Shown one piece after another: positions 8,887 to 17,116 of a DNA stretch of 36,898 bases; the first letter of the stretch is position 1; each line of letters starts with the position of its first letter. The notes below the pieces were generated by a model that was given only the letters and a program-made list of their open reading frames with translations, searched no databases and was not told the DNA's origin. The position numbers were made by a program, and so were the translations under genes. Source of the stretch: an uncultured Pseudomonadota bacterium. GTDB taxonomy: Bacteria > Pseudomonadota > Gammaproteobacteria > Methylococcales > Methylomonadaceae. The stretch is from contig CAILJB010000049.1 in NCBI GenBank assembly GCA_903834465.1, positions 1 through 36,898 on the forward strand, read 5' to 3'.

Positions 8887-10476
8887 TTATTTTGTTTTTA
8901 CCGTGCGACTTTTTTCAATTTGCTGACGAAAATGATCAATACTCATTGTCCGTCCCAAAACCACTAATAAATCATTGGCGCGTAACACAAAATGGTCGGG
9001 CGGATTAAAGTAAAAATGCTGATTTTTTATTTCATAACTATTTTTATGGATGCGGTGATCTGGATTTGAGCTAATGACACCAAGTAAAATAAGTTTCCGT
9101 TGCAAAAAATCAATTTCAGAAATTTCAATACATTCCAAACAGGAACCTAAATAAACTTCTAGCGTTTCCATGACAATATCACTTTTAGCATGAATAATGC
9201 CTAAAATTGCTTCAAACGCCACAGGTTGTCCCACATATTCAGCAACGACCATGCCAGCGATTTCAAACGGACGAATAACATTACTCGCGCCCGCTTGATA
9301 AAGTTTTTTGACATTATCGACGTTATTTGCGCGGGAAATAATGTTAATGGTTGAATTTAAATGGCGGGCAGTAAGCGTAACATAAACGTTAATAACGTCA
9401 TCATCAGTGGTACATAACACACTGGATGCGCCATTGTTAATACCTGCACTTGTCAATACGCCATTTTTACTGGCATCTGCATGAATGACGGTGTATTCCA
9501 ATTCTTTTGCTTTTAAAATATTTTCTGGTTGCGCGTCAATAACGACAAATTGCAATTTATCTTTCGACAATTGTTTAGCAATATGCTGACCAACACGTCC
9601 AAAACCGCACAAAATGACAAAATTATCATACCGCTTGATTTCAGTATAAGCGCGATTTTCCCGCAAATGATATATCTCTTCACTAAATCCAGACACCATA
9701 ATTGATGTGAAAAAAGACAGAATCATTATGCCGCTAAAAATTAGTACGATTGCAACCAAACGTCCGCTCGTAGAGTGCGGGACAATATCGCCATAACCGA
9801 CAGTCGATAGCGTCACAATTGACCAATAAAAGCCATCAAATAAATTTTTGATTTGCCCACCTTCCGCGTGACTTTCAAACAAATAAATCACGGTACTGCC
9901 AATAAAAATCAAAAAACCTAAAAAGATACCTAACGTGTAAAGTTCAAAACGCTTGTTGCTTAAAATGTTGATGAATACTTTGATACTGTGAAAATGACGA
10001 AACAGCTTGAGCAAGCGAAACACCATAAAGACTCGTAAAAAACGAAATGTTTCATAGCTTGGTAAAATCGCCAGCAAATCAATGATTGCCATTGGCGTAA
10101 CCATATAACGAAGTTTTGCTCGAATGACTTGACTCAACGCTCGCCAGATTGGAAAACGGATGTTCAAATATTGTGCTTTTTCGTATTGCGCGACAATGAT
10201 TTCGTGACTGTCACTGGCAAGCCAAAAGCGTAATAAATATTCAATCGTAAAAACAACTAAAATGCCTTGTTCGAGTGCTTTACTTAGCTCATTGATTTGA
10301 TGGTCAATTTCGTGAATAAGAAAAAATACGCTGAGTAGCACCATGCTAATTATGAAAAAGGCCACATAGCCGTTGTATTGGCTATTTGGATTTTCCAATA
10401 CGTTATAAAAAAACAGTTTCGTGCGTTGATAACGCGACGATGTTTTTAAAAAATAGGCGAATTTAACAATCATCAT
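8887..10476 (-). CDS. Voltage-gated-type potassium channel with C-terminal RCK domain
   Basis: A 529-residue channel. Several hydrophobic helices occupy residues 38-260. An S4-like segment at 144-160 carries spaced basic residues Arg145, Arg148, Arg154, Lys157 and Arg160. The selectivity filter TVGYGD is at 225-230, followed by an inner helix. A cytoplasmic RCK/TrkA-N Rossmann domain starts with VILCGFGRVGQHIA (287-300) and includes VVIDAQPE. A TrkA-C-like domain ends the protein (about 430-525). Together this predicts a K+ channel gated by voltage and/or a nucleotide or ion bound at RCK. Two adjacent ATG codons (10476 and 10473) are possible starts; neither has a clear Shine-Dalgarno sequence. 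It is the first gene of the run leading into lpxK, with a good promoter upstream. Confidence 0.93.
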   Translation of the reverse strand: MMIVKFAYFLKTSSRYQRTKLFFYNVLENPNSQYNGYVAFFIISMVLLSVFFLIHEIDHQINELSKALEQGILVVFTIEYLLRFWLASDSHEIIVAQYEKAQYLNIRFPIWRALSQVIRAKLRYMVTPMAIIDLLAILPSYETFRFLRVFMVFRLLKLFRHFHSIKVFINILSNKRFELYTLGIFLGFLIFIGSTVIYLFESHAEGGQIKNLFDGFYWSIVTLSTVGYGDIVPHSTSGRLVAIVLIFSGIMILSFFTSIMVSGFSEEIYHLRENRAYTEIKRYDNFVILCGFGRVGQHIAKQLSKDKLQFVVIDAQPENILKAKELEYTVIHADASKNGVLTSAGINNGASSVLCTTDDDVINVYVTLTARHLNSTINIISRANNVDNVKKLYQAGASNVIRPFEIAGMVVAEYVGQPVAFEAILGIIHAKSDIVMETLEVYLGSCLECIEISEIDFLQRKLILLGVISSNPDHRIHKNSYEIKNQHFYFNPPDHFVLRANDLLVVLGRTMSIDHFRQQIEKSRTVKTK

Positions 10477-10610
10477 GAAAGATAAGCATGGTGCAGGGAG
10501 AATTTACTGAAAATTTGAGTTGGCTGATATTTTACTATAAAAGCAGTGGCTAAATTGATTTCTGACCAGAAAACATGATGTTCGTTGTGCTGGATATAAC
10601 TTTTCCTTAC

Positions 10611-10639
10611 TTGTGTAAATAAAACCAACGTAACATAAT
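10611..10639 (+). promoter_or_regulatory. Candidate promoter for the two-partner secretion cassette
   Basis: TTGTGT at 10611-10616 (3 of 6), 17-bp spacer, CATAAT at 10634-10639 (5 of 6). A start near 10646 would give a leader of about 60 nt. The -35 is weak. The two divergent promoters share the same 70 bp, so transcription in the two directions may interfere. Confidence 0.35.
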
Positions 10640-10647
10640 GAAGAAAA

Positions 10648-10676
10648 ATTAGAGGTCGTTGTTTTTCAGTCGTCAA
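10648..10676 (-). promoter_or_regulatory. Sigma70-type promoter for the channel-lpxK-kdsB operon
   Basis: On the minus strand TTGACG (10676-10671, 5 of 6) is followed after 17 bp by TCTAAT (10653-10648, 5 of 6). Transcription would start near 10641, leaving a leader of about 165 nt before the channel gene. It overlaps the candidate promoter of the divergent secretion cassette. Confidence 0.6.
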
Positions 10677-10705
10677 TTTAGGAAGGTTGTTCTAGGGTAT
10701 CCGTT

Positions 10706-11857
10706 ATGCTTTATGAAATCCCTGTTTTCCCCGTCATTATAAATTCTCATTTTTTTCAGTGGGGCAGACTTTATTTAACGATTATGGTTATGTTGTATTC
10801 GCCAATTTCTAATGCAAACCCAAGCGGCGCACAAGTGATTACTGGTCACGTTGGTATTGATAATTCTGTCGCGGGTGTAATGACTATTACCAATAGCCCA
10901 AGTGCTATTATCAATTGGAAAAATTTTAATATCGCCTCTGGGGAAACGACCCATTTTATTCAAGAAAATAGTCAAAGTACTGTGCTTAATCGTATTGTTA
11001 GCAATCAGCCTAGCGAAATTTTCGGACAATTATTTTCCAATGGGCAAGTGTTTTTAATCAATCCGAATGGCATCGTATTCAGTAAAAGTGCAGTGATTGA
11101 TACGCAAGGCTTAGTCGCATCGAGTTTGAGTTTAAGCAACGATAGTTTTCAGAAAGGAATTTTTCATTTTGTGACAGGTTCTAATGCAGGTAGCATTGTA
11201 AACGAGGGCGTTATTCATACTAGCGGAGCAGGTAATATTTTGTTCATTGCCCCACAGATTGAAAATGAGACGATTTTGCAAACAGACGGTGGCTCAATAA
11301 CACTTGCCGCTGGACACGAGTTGACGCTTACCAACTTAGATAATCCTGACATTCATTTTCAAATACAAGCACCGCAAGATAACGTATTAAATATTGGGCA
11401 ATTACTTGCAGAAGGCGGCGCAATCAACATATTTGTAGGTACAATCAAACACAGTGATACTATTCAAGCGGGCGGTGTCGAAGTTGATGAACAGGGTAAT
11501 ATTCAACTCGTGCCATCAACACCTGTTGAATCCACATCGGTTGTGCCGATAACACCTCAAGGAAAACTAGCACCTGTTTTAAGTTCGTTGATGCAGGGAG
11601 GCACGCCGGAACAAATTTCTGGGGTGGAAAAGAATATTGAAAATAGCGTGGGGTTACAAACCAATACAGTTTTAACGATGCCAACAATACAAGGTATGTT
11701 ATCACCACTACCACCACCTGTTTTATCGAATAGCGATAATTTGTCGCCTCCGCCCATACCTGTAGTATTGCATGATGATAAAAAGGGGAAAGAGTTGGCT
11801 TTTGTAGCTAATGCCCCAGACACCAAAATAAATAAACATTCGGGACAATGCAAATGA
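10706..11857 (+). CDS. Short TpsA-like exoprotein with FHA-type secretion domain
   Basis: A 383-residue protein with a signal peptide ending near SNA (residues 35-37), then a two-partner secretion (haemagglutination activity) domain at about 38-220. Diagnostic stretches are ITNSPSAIINWKNFNIASGE, VLNRIVSNQPSEIFGQL, NGQVFLINPNGIVFSKSA with the NPNGI motif, and GLVASSLSLSN. After GGSITLAAGHELTL and one more beta segment, the protein turns into a proline-rich tail (PLPPP, SPPPIP) and ends in GQCK. The long beta-helix passenger of classical FHA/HMW proteins is missing. Cys382 is the only cysteine. An AGGG element lies 8 nt before the ATG. It is presumably exported across the outer membrane by the TpsB encoded two genes downstream. 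Function unknown. Confidence 0.87.
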   Translation: MLYEIPVFPVIINSHFFQWGRLYLTIMVMLYSPISNANPSGAQVITGHVGIDNSVAGVMTITNSPSAIINWKNFNIASGETTHFIQENSQSTVLNRIVSNQPSEIFGQLFSNGQVFLINPNGIVFSKSAVIDTQGLVASSLSLSNDSFQKGIFHFVTGSNAGSIVNEGVIHTSGAGNILFIAPQIENETILQTDGGSITLAAGHELTLTNLDNPDIHFQIQAPQDNVLNIGQLLAEGGAINIFVGTIKHSDTIQAGGVEVDEQGNIQLVPSTPVESTSVVPITPQGKLAPVLSSLMQGGTPEQISGVEKNIENSVGLQTNTVLTMPTIQGMLSPLPPPVLSNSDNLSPPPIPVVLHDDKKGKELAFVANAPDTKINKHSGQCK

Positions 11858-13359
11858 AATTCCGCGCATTTAATTTAGGCTTATTGTTAATCACATTTAT
11901 GATTCCTGTTTATGCACAACAAGTTGTTGTTGGGAAAATTGGTTTTGCCAAAGGCAGCAATGCCGCGCAACAACCTAATACCGCTCCACGTTTGTTGGGT
12001 AAAAATGCTGAAGTTTATCAAGGTGACAATATTCAAACTTCCGATGACAGTTTTGTGATTATCGAATTTACGGATGGTTCGAAAGTGACGGTGCGCCCGA
12101 ATAGCAACTTTAAAATTGAACAATTCGATAATGCGAGTAAAAATGCAAAATTTACGGTTTATGAAGGCGGTGTGCGTGCAAGTACCGGCGAATTTTCTAA
12201 AGCGGGTTCAGATAATTTCCAAATTAAAACCCCTACCGCCACATTGAAAGGTGAGAAAGATTCTGACTTTTCGGTGCGGGTATGCAAAGAGGATTGCGAT
12301 AATAAGGAAAAAAAAGCTGAACCTTCAAAAGATACGAGCGTGGCTAAAGTTGTCGATATTAAAGGCGAGGTGTTCGCTAAAAATCGGGCAGACAAAACAG
12401 CGGATGAACGTAAATTAGCAATTGGTGGCGGATTAAATCCTCAAGATTATTTAACTAGTCAATCTAATAGTTATTTGGTGATGGTGTTTCGTGACGGTGA
12501 AAAAGTGACGTTGCAACCTAATAGCGAACTCGACATTGTAAAATATGATTTTCAGCAACCGAATAAAAAAGACCAAATGTTATTCAAATTAGCGGCGGGC
12601 GGGATGCGTGCGTTGACGGGAAGCATTGGTAAAAAAGATCATTCCGCTTACGCACTGGATACGCCAGTGGCAACGATTGGAATTCGAGGCACAGAATCTG
12701 AAACAGTGATTGACGATTCTGTTGATGTCGCAACAGGACATGCTCCCGTTTATAATCACGTCACAGAGGGTTCTATTTCAGTAAGAAATGGAGCCGGGGA
12801 AACTGTTTTAAATCAAGGGGAGAGCAGTATTACGTCCAGTCCAAATACACCAACGATTCAAGTGCCAACTTTACCTACGAAAGTAACCAATCAACTCACT
12901 AACACTCCCAGCCCTAAAACAGCTCCTGACCCCGATAAAGCCTTTGATAAACCTGCTGCAAACAGTAAATCAGGTACTTATGCAACAGTGAATAAAGGCA
13001 GTGCTAAGTTAGAATCAAACAAAGGCGACGATAAAGGTGCGCCCGATAAAAACTCTCCAAGTGCTGCCAATGATAAGGGCGGTAATGATAAATCGAATGC
13101 GCCACCGCCCCCATCGTCTAATGATGACTCTGGATCAGGTAAAGGTAAGCCAGGTAGTCCTATAACGTTGGCGGCAGGTGAAAGTAGTTTTTCGGGTGAA
13201 TCAGGAGGTGCCGCCAAACTTGATGCGCCGCCGGCATTTATAAGTCATGACGATGCGCCGCCACCAAGTGGATTTAACAATAATGCGCCGCCACCAATGT
13301 TTTCACCACTTAATAATATGAGTACAAAAGACAGTGGTGCAGCCTGTGTGGTGGAATAA
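11854..13359 (+). CDS. Secreted tandem FecR-domain protein with proline-rich, cysteine-ending tail
   Basis: With the start at 11854 (501 residues) a signal peptide MKFRAFNLGLLLITFMIPVYA is cut before QQ, a GGGA element sits 8 nt upstream, and the overlap with the TpsA gene becomes the common ATGA type; an ATG two codons earlier is the alternative. Two FecR domains follow. The first (about 25-145) has FTDGSKVTVRPNS and TPTATLKG. The second (about 163-310) has FRDGEKVTLQPNS and the canonical TPVATIGIRGTE. In the first domain the GIRGT signature is replaced by LKGEKD. Residues 330-501 are low complexity, rich in Pro, Asn, Asp, Gly and Lys, with repeated APPP units, ending GAACVVE. Cys144, Cys148 and Cys498 are the only cysteines. 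It is probably periplasmic or surface-located. There is no partner sigma factor, so this is not a classical FecR sensor. Confidence 0.85.
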   Translation: MKFRAFNLGLLLITFMIPVYAQQVVVGKIGFAKGSNAAQQPNTAPRLLGKNAEVYQGDNIQTSDDSFVIIEFTDGSKVTVRPNSNFKIEQFDNASKNAKFTVYEGGVRASTGEFSKAGSDNFQIKTPTATLKGEKDSDFSVRVCKEDCDNKEKKAEPSKDTSVAKVVDIKGEVFAKNRADKTADERKLAIGGGLNPQDYLTSQSNSYLVMVFRDGEKVTLQPNSELDIVKYDFQQPNKKDQMLFKLAAGGMRALTGSIGKKDHSAYALDTPVATIGIRGTESETVIDDSVDVATGHAPVYNHVTEGSISVRNGAGETVLNQGESSITSSPNTPTIQVPTLPTKVTNQLTNTPSPKTAPDPDKAFDKPAANSKSGTYATVNKGSAKLESNKGDDKGAPDKNSPSAANDKGGNDKSNAPPPPSSNDDSGSGKGKPGSPITLAAGESSFSGESGGAAKLDAPPAFISHDDAPPPSGFNNNAPPPMFSPLNNMSTKDSGAACVVE

Positions 13360-13414
13360 TAATTGCTGCAAAAATATAATGCCCTTGTAAATGCTCGTTT
13401 ATGTGAAAATTATT

Positions 13415-14974
13415 ATGTTGAAACGGTTTTGTCTCGCACTCAGTTTGAGTTTATTGCCCACTGCATATTGCTTTGCAGAGGAAAAAGCACCTGAAAAATT
13501 TAAATTTACTGTCAATAAATTTACAGTGGAAGGTGAATCTATTACGTCAATTTTATCAGACGATGAAATAGCCGCTTACCTCAAACCGTTTCAAGAAAAG
13601 TCTTATGATTTAAAAGAATTACAAGAAGTCGGCAAAGGTTTGGAAGCGAAAATTAGAGACGAAGGTTTTGCATTTTATCGTGTCATTTTACCGCCACAAT
13701 CACTTAATTCAGGCGAAGTGAAATTGAAAATTATCTCGTTTGGCGTGGGGAATATCAATGTCGAGGGAAATAATCATTTTTCTACATACGGTGTACTTTC
13801 CAGCTTACCAGGACTTAAAAGAGATGTGTCGCCCAATACACAAGATTTAGCGGCATCTGTGAAAGTAGCTAATAAACATCCTAGCAAGCAAATTCAATTG
13901 ACGTTTAAACAAAGCGAAACAGAAGATAAAGTCGATGCGAATATCAAAGTCACCGAGCAACCGCGTCCGTATCAATTTTCATTAGGATTTAACAATACGG
14001 GTTCGGACAGTTCGGGCGAATACCGTTTAACGGGCGGAGCGCAATACAGTAATTTGTGGGGATTAGACCATGTTGTGAACGCGTCTTATACGTTGCCACC
14101 TGATCACGCTGACACGATTAAACAATATGGTGGTACTTACGCGCTGCCGATTTATGCACTGAAAAGTTGGGTAAATATGTATTACGCTTCGTCGAGTTCC
14201 AATAACGGCGTGGTGGCGACCGATTTAACCATTACCGGTGCGGGTGAAATGATGGGGATTCATTACCAACAATTTTTACCGAAATGGGAAAAATACGAAC
14301 ACAGTTTAGATATTGGTTTAGACAATAAACATTTTATTAACGACGTACAGTTCAAAAAAATACAAATCGGCAGTAATGTTCGCAGTGCGCCGTTTAGTAT
14401 TTCTTATAAAGCGGAATATCCATTTGACGAAATACGGAGTAATTATTTTGCACAATGGGCAATCAATACCGGTTTAGGTTCAGACAACACCGACGCGCTT
14501 TACGAAAAATCACGAACAGGTTCAAATTCGTCGTGGCAATTATTTCGTTACGGTACTAATTTCACAAGTAACTTTAAAGAATGGTTTTTAACCACTTCAC
14601 TTACAGGGCAATACAGCAAAAATCCCTTGATTGCCGGTGAACAAATCGGGATTGGCGGTAGTTACGATGTGCGTGGTTATGAACAACGTGAAACAGGGGC
14701 TGACAATGGGCAAATTGTTAAAATTGAACTTACGTCACCGGCATGGGAAAAAATCAATGCGTTTATTTTTTATGATTACGGTCACGGTTCAAAAGAAAAG
14801 CCTCAAACGGGTGAATTAAAACAATGGAGTTTAAGTGGTACGGGGGTTGGCGCGAAATGGCAATGGCGTGAATATGTGACATCGAGCCTTACTTTTGCGA
14901 CTGCTTTGAATGATGCCACGACAACGCAAGCGTTCAACAATCGTATTCTTTTGAACGTTAATATGCACTATTAG
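13415..14974 (+). CDS. TpsB outer-membrane transporter (ShlB/FhaC/HecB family)
   Basis: With the start at 13415 the 519-residue protein opens with a signal peptide MLKRFCLALSLSLLPTAYCFA; the frame could begin 8 codons earlier, which would spoil that signal. POTRA 1 lies at about 31-107 and POTRA 2 at about 110-182 (VGNINVEGNNHFST, IKVTEQPRPY). The rest is a predicted 16-strand beta-barrel beginning at YQFSLGFNNTG. The conserved VRGYE motif of the lid loop, DVRGYEQRETGADNG, is present, as is FIFYDYGHGS before the final strands. The protein ends in NVNMHY, with the expected terminal aromatic residue. It is the probable outer-membrane pore for the TpsA-like protein and perhaps also for the FecR protein. 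Confidence 0.91.
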   Translation: MLKRFCLALSLSLLPTAYCFAEEKAPEKFKFTVNKFTVEGESITSILSDDEIAAYLKPFQEKSYDLKELQEVGKGLEAKIRDEGFAFYRVILPPQSLNSGEVKLKIISFGVGNINVEGNNHFSTYGVLSSLPGLKRDVSPNTQDLAASVKVANKHPSKQIQLTFKQSETEDKVDANIKVTEQPRPYQFSLGFNNTGSDSSGEYRLTGGAQYSNLWGLDHVVNASYTLPPDHADTIKQYGGTYALPIYALKSWVNMYYASSSSNNGVVATDLTITGAGEMMGIHYQQFLPKWEKYEHSLDIGLDNKHFINDVQFKKIQIGSNVRSAPFSISYKAEYPFDEIRSNYFAQWAINTGLGSDNTDALYEKSRTGSNSSWQLFRYGTNFTSNFKEWFLTTSLTGQYSKNPLIAGEQIGIGGSYDVRGYEQRETGADNGQIVKIELTSPAWEKINAFIFYDYGHGSKEKPQTGELKQWSLSGTGVGAKWQWREYVTSSLTFATALNDATTTQAFNNRILLNVNMHY

Positions 14975-14983
14975 AAATATCGA

Positions 14984-15922
14984 ATGAATCAAATTCGTTG
15001 TAAATACGTTGGACAAAATAACGTTTCCTGCCACCATCCTGCGGATGAACATAGCGGCTTTTGTTTTTGGCACGATGTACATGCCGCAAAAAATACCCCA
15101 GATATTAAGCCTCAGCTTGAGGAATTAGTCAGAGATGGCTATTCATTGGAAGGTTTTGCGCTACATAAAGCTAAATTGAGTGGTGCGAATTTAGCACATG
15201 CGAATTTGAACGGTGCGCGATTATTTCAAGCCGATTTAAGTGGCGCAAGTTTATTCAAAACCAATCTTGATAATGCAAATTTGAATGAGGCGAATTTAGA
15301 AAATGCGAATTTACTAGGTATTCGTCTTGAAAACGCGCGGTTAGAACATACTTATTGGGGTAAATATTTACTGCAAGAATTGTTAGCACGCAATGCACAA
15401 AAAGCAGGCAAACGAATCGAAGCCAAACAACTTTATGGCGAAGCCGAAGAAGTCGCTCGTTATCTTACTAATGAAAGTGAGAAACGCCGTCAATATGATA
15501 TTGGTGGGCGTTTTTATCGTTTAGAACGTGTGATGCGACGGATGCAGATGCGACCTTTTTCTGGTGAATGGCTATGGTCTAAATTAGTCGATATGTTATG
15601 CGGTTATGGTGAAAATGCGGCGCGAGTCATTAGTTTTTCGATACTCGTTATCTTAATTTCGGCGATATTATATTTTTTATTAGGTTTACACAGTGCGAGT
15701 GCGAATGGCTTGGTTGTTTTCGATAGTCAATTGAACGCAAAAGATAATGCAGTTCGATTTATGGAATGTCTTTATTTCAGCGTGATTACATTCACGACCA
15801 CAGGATATGGTGATTTTTCTCCTGTGAATTTTTCTCGTTTGGTCGCGGTCATGGAAGCCTTTATTGGCGCATTTTCGATTTCATTATTCGTGGTCGTGTT
15901 TGTTAGAAAAATGACGCAGTAA
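14984..15922 (+). CDS. Pentapeptide-repeat protein fused to a two-helix potassium-channel pore
   Basis: A 312-residue protein. The N-terminal 35 residues hold Cys6, Cys16 and Cys27 plus His17, His18, His24, His30 and His33, suggesting a metal-binding knuckle. Residues 61-122 are pentapeptide repeats of A(N/D)Lxx type, such as GANLAHANLNGARL, about twelve units. A basic, helical linker follows (125-200). Then come a membrane helix (about 212-236), a pore region with filter TTTGYGDFSP (271-280), and a second helix (about 284-308). This is the layout of a minimal two-helix K+ channel with soluble sensory modules. It starts 9 bp after the TpsB stop, so it is probably co-transcribed. The ligand and partner are unknown. 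It ends 4 bp from the convergent ubiA. Confidence 0.88.
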   Translation: MNQIRCKYVGQNNVSCHHPADEHSGFCFWHDVHAAKNTPDIKPQLEELVRDGYSLEGFALHKAKLSGANLAHANLNGARLFQADLSGASLFKTNLDNANLNEANLENANLLGIRLENARLEHTYWGKYLLQELLARNAQKAGKRIEAKQLYGEAEEVARYLTNESEKRRQYDIGGRFYRLERVMRRMQMRPFSGEWLWSKLVDMLCGYGENAARVISFSILVILISAILYFLLGLHSASANGLVVFDSQLNAKDNAVRFMECLYFSVITFTTTGYGDFSPVNFSRLVAVMEAFIGAFSISLFVVVFVRKMTQ

Positions 15923-15926
15923 CGCC

Positions 15927-16793
15927 TTATTTCCAAGCATAATCCAAAACTAGACCAATAAAAACCGCTAGTCCAAACCAATTATTATTTAAAAATGCTT
16001 TAAAACACGCGCTTTTTTCGCGATGAAAAATCAGTTTTTGTTGATAAATTGAAAAGCCCGCCGCCGCAATTAAACTCGCGTAATAAAAACTACCTAACTG
16101 CTGCATTTGTCCAACTAAGATGAGCAACAATAAAATAATCAATTGCAATGCACTCATAATATGGTGGTCATAATTGCCAAACAAAATCGCCGTGGATTTC
16201 ACACCGATTTTCAAATCATCATCTTTATCAACCATCGCATACATGGTGTCATAAACCAACGCCCACAAAATCACAGCTAAATACAATACCCACGCAACCA
16301 ATGGAATCGTATTTAATTGTGCTGCAAATGCCATCGGTACCGCCCAACCAAAAGCAATTCCCAAATAGGCTTGTGGCAAATGCGTGTAGCGTTTCATGAA
16401 TGGATAACTAGCGGCAAGAAATACGCCGACAAATGACAGTAAAATCGTGAAGGTATTAAGTAGCAATACCAGTCCAAACGCGACCAAACATAATACAGCG
16501 AAAAAAATTAACGCTGCTTTAGGCGAGATATTGCCTGCCGCAATGGGACGTTGTTTCGTGCGTTCAACGTGCGGATCAAAATCTCTATCGGCATAGTCGT
16601 TAATGACACAACCCGCCGCACGCATGACGATAACGCCCAAAATAATGACGGTTAAAACAACTAAATCTGGTTTACCGTTACTGGCAAGCCATAATGCCCA
16701 TAAAGCGGGCCATAATAAAATTAAAGTACCAATCGGGCGGTCAAAGCGTGCTAAAAGCCAATAATGTCGGGCGCGTTCTGTAAACATAAACAA
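15927..16793 (-). CDS. ubiA: 4-hydroxybenzoate polyprenyltransferase
   Basis: Attaches the polyprenyl tail to 4-hydroxybenzoate in ubiquinone synthesis; an integral inner-membrane enzyme. The protein has 288 residues, the usual length, with about eight or nine hydrophobic helices. Both aspartate-rich motifs that bind the Mg-diphosphate are visible: NDYADRDFD at 65-73 and [13 protein letters not shown] at 181-193. The [13 protein letters not shown] segment is typical of the UbiA family. Met1 or Met3 could be the start; no clear Shine-Dalgarno sequence helps choose. ubiC, its partner in enterics, is not adjacent. It stands alone between the channel gene and tRNA-Leu. Confidence 0.95.
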   Translation of the reverse strand: MFMFTERARHYWLLARFDRPIGTLILLWPALWALWLASNGKPDLVVLTVIILGVIVMRAAGCVINDYADRDFDPHVERTKQRPIAAGNISPKAALIFFAVLCLVAFGLVLLLNTFTILLSFVGVFLAASYPFMKRYTHLPQAYLGIAFGWAVPMAFAAQLNTIPLVAWVLYLAVILWALVYDTMYAMVDKDDDLKIGVKSTAILFGNYDHHIMSALQLIILLLLILVGQMQQLGSFYYASLIAAAGFSIYQQKLIFHREKSACFKAFLNNNWFGLAVFIGLVLDYAWK

Positions 16794-16878
16794 TCAAAAA
16801 TAATAAGAACAATTGGCGCATTGTAGGAATTTATTAAGGCAATTAGCAATAATAAATGTTATTTCTCAAAATTAGCAC

Positions 16879-16908
16879 TTGTTGCTTAAACATTATTACG
16901 GCTATAAT
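16879..16908 (+). promoter_or_regulatory. Promoter of tRNA-Leu
   Basis: A perfect TATAAT at 16903-16908 with a weak TTGTTG at 16879-16884 (18-bp spacer). Transcription would start about 10 nt before the tRNA 5' end. Confidence 0.6.
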
Positions 16909-16925
16909 TGCACGTTCATTAAAGT

Positions 16926-17010
<85 letters not shown>

Positions 17011-17116
17011 CTTAAATAATTCATAATCAAAGTTATTCTTAACTTTTCAATTCGTTGAGCCAGCATCGGCATTCAATAATCTAACCTTTAATTTTTAAAA
17101 CGTGTGGGGAAAATAA

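Noticed and set aside
10473-10676. 67-residue minus-strand frame that overlaps the channel start by an ATGA junction
   Set aside because: Its TTG start coincides with the -35 box of the best promoter for the channel operon, it has no Shine-Dalgarno sequence, and its sequence resembles no family.
13391-13414. Upstream start of TpsB at 13391
   Set aside because: It would place eight residues before a good signal peptide, and neither ATG has a stronger ribosome-binding site.
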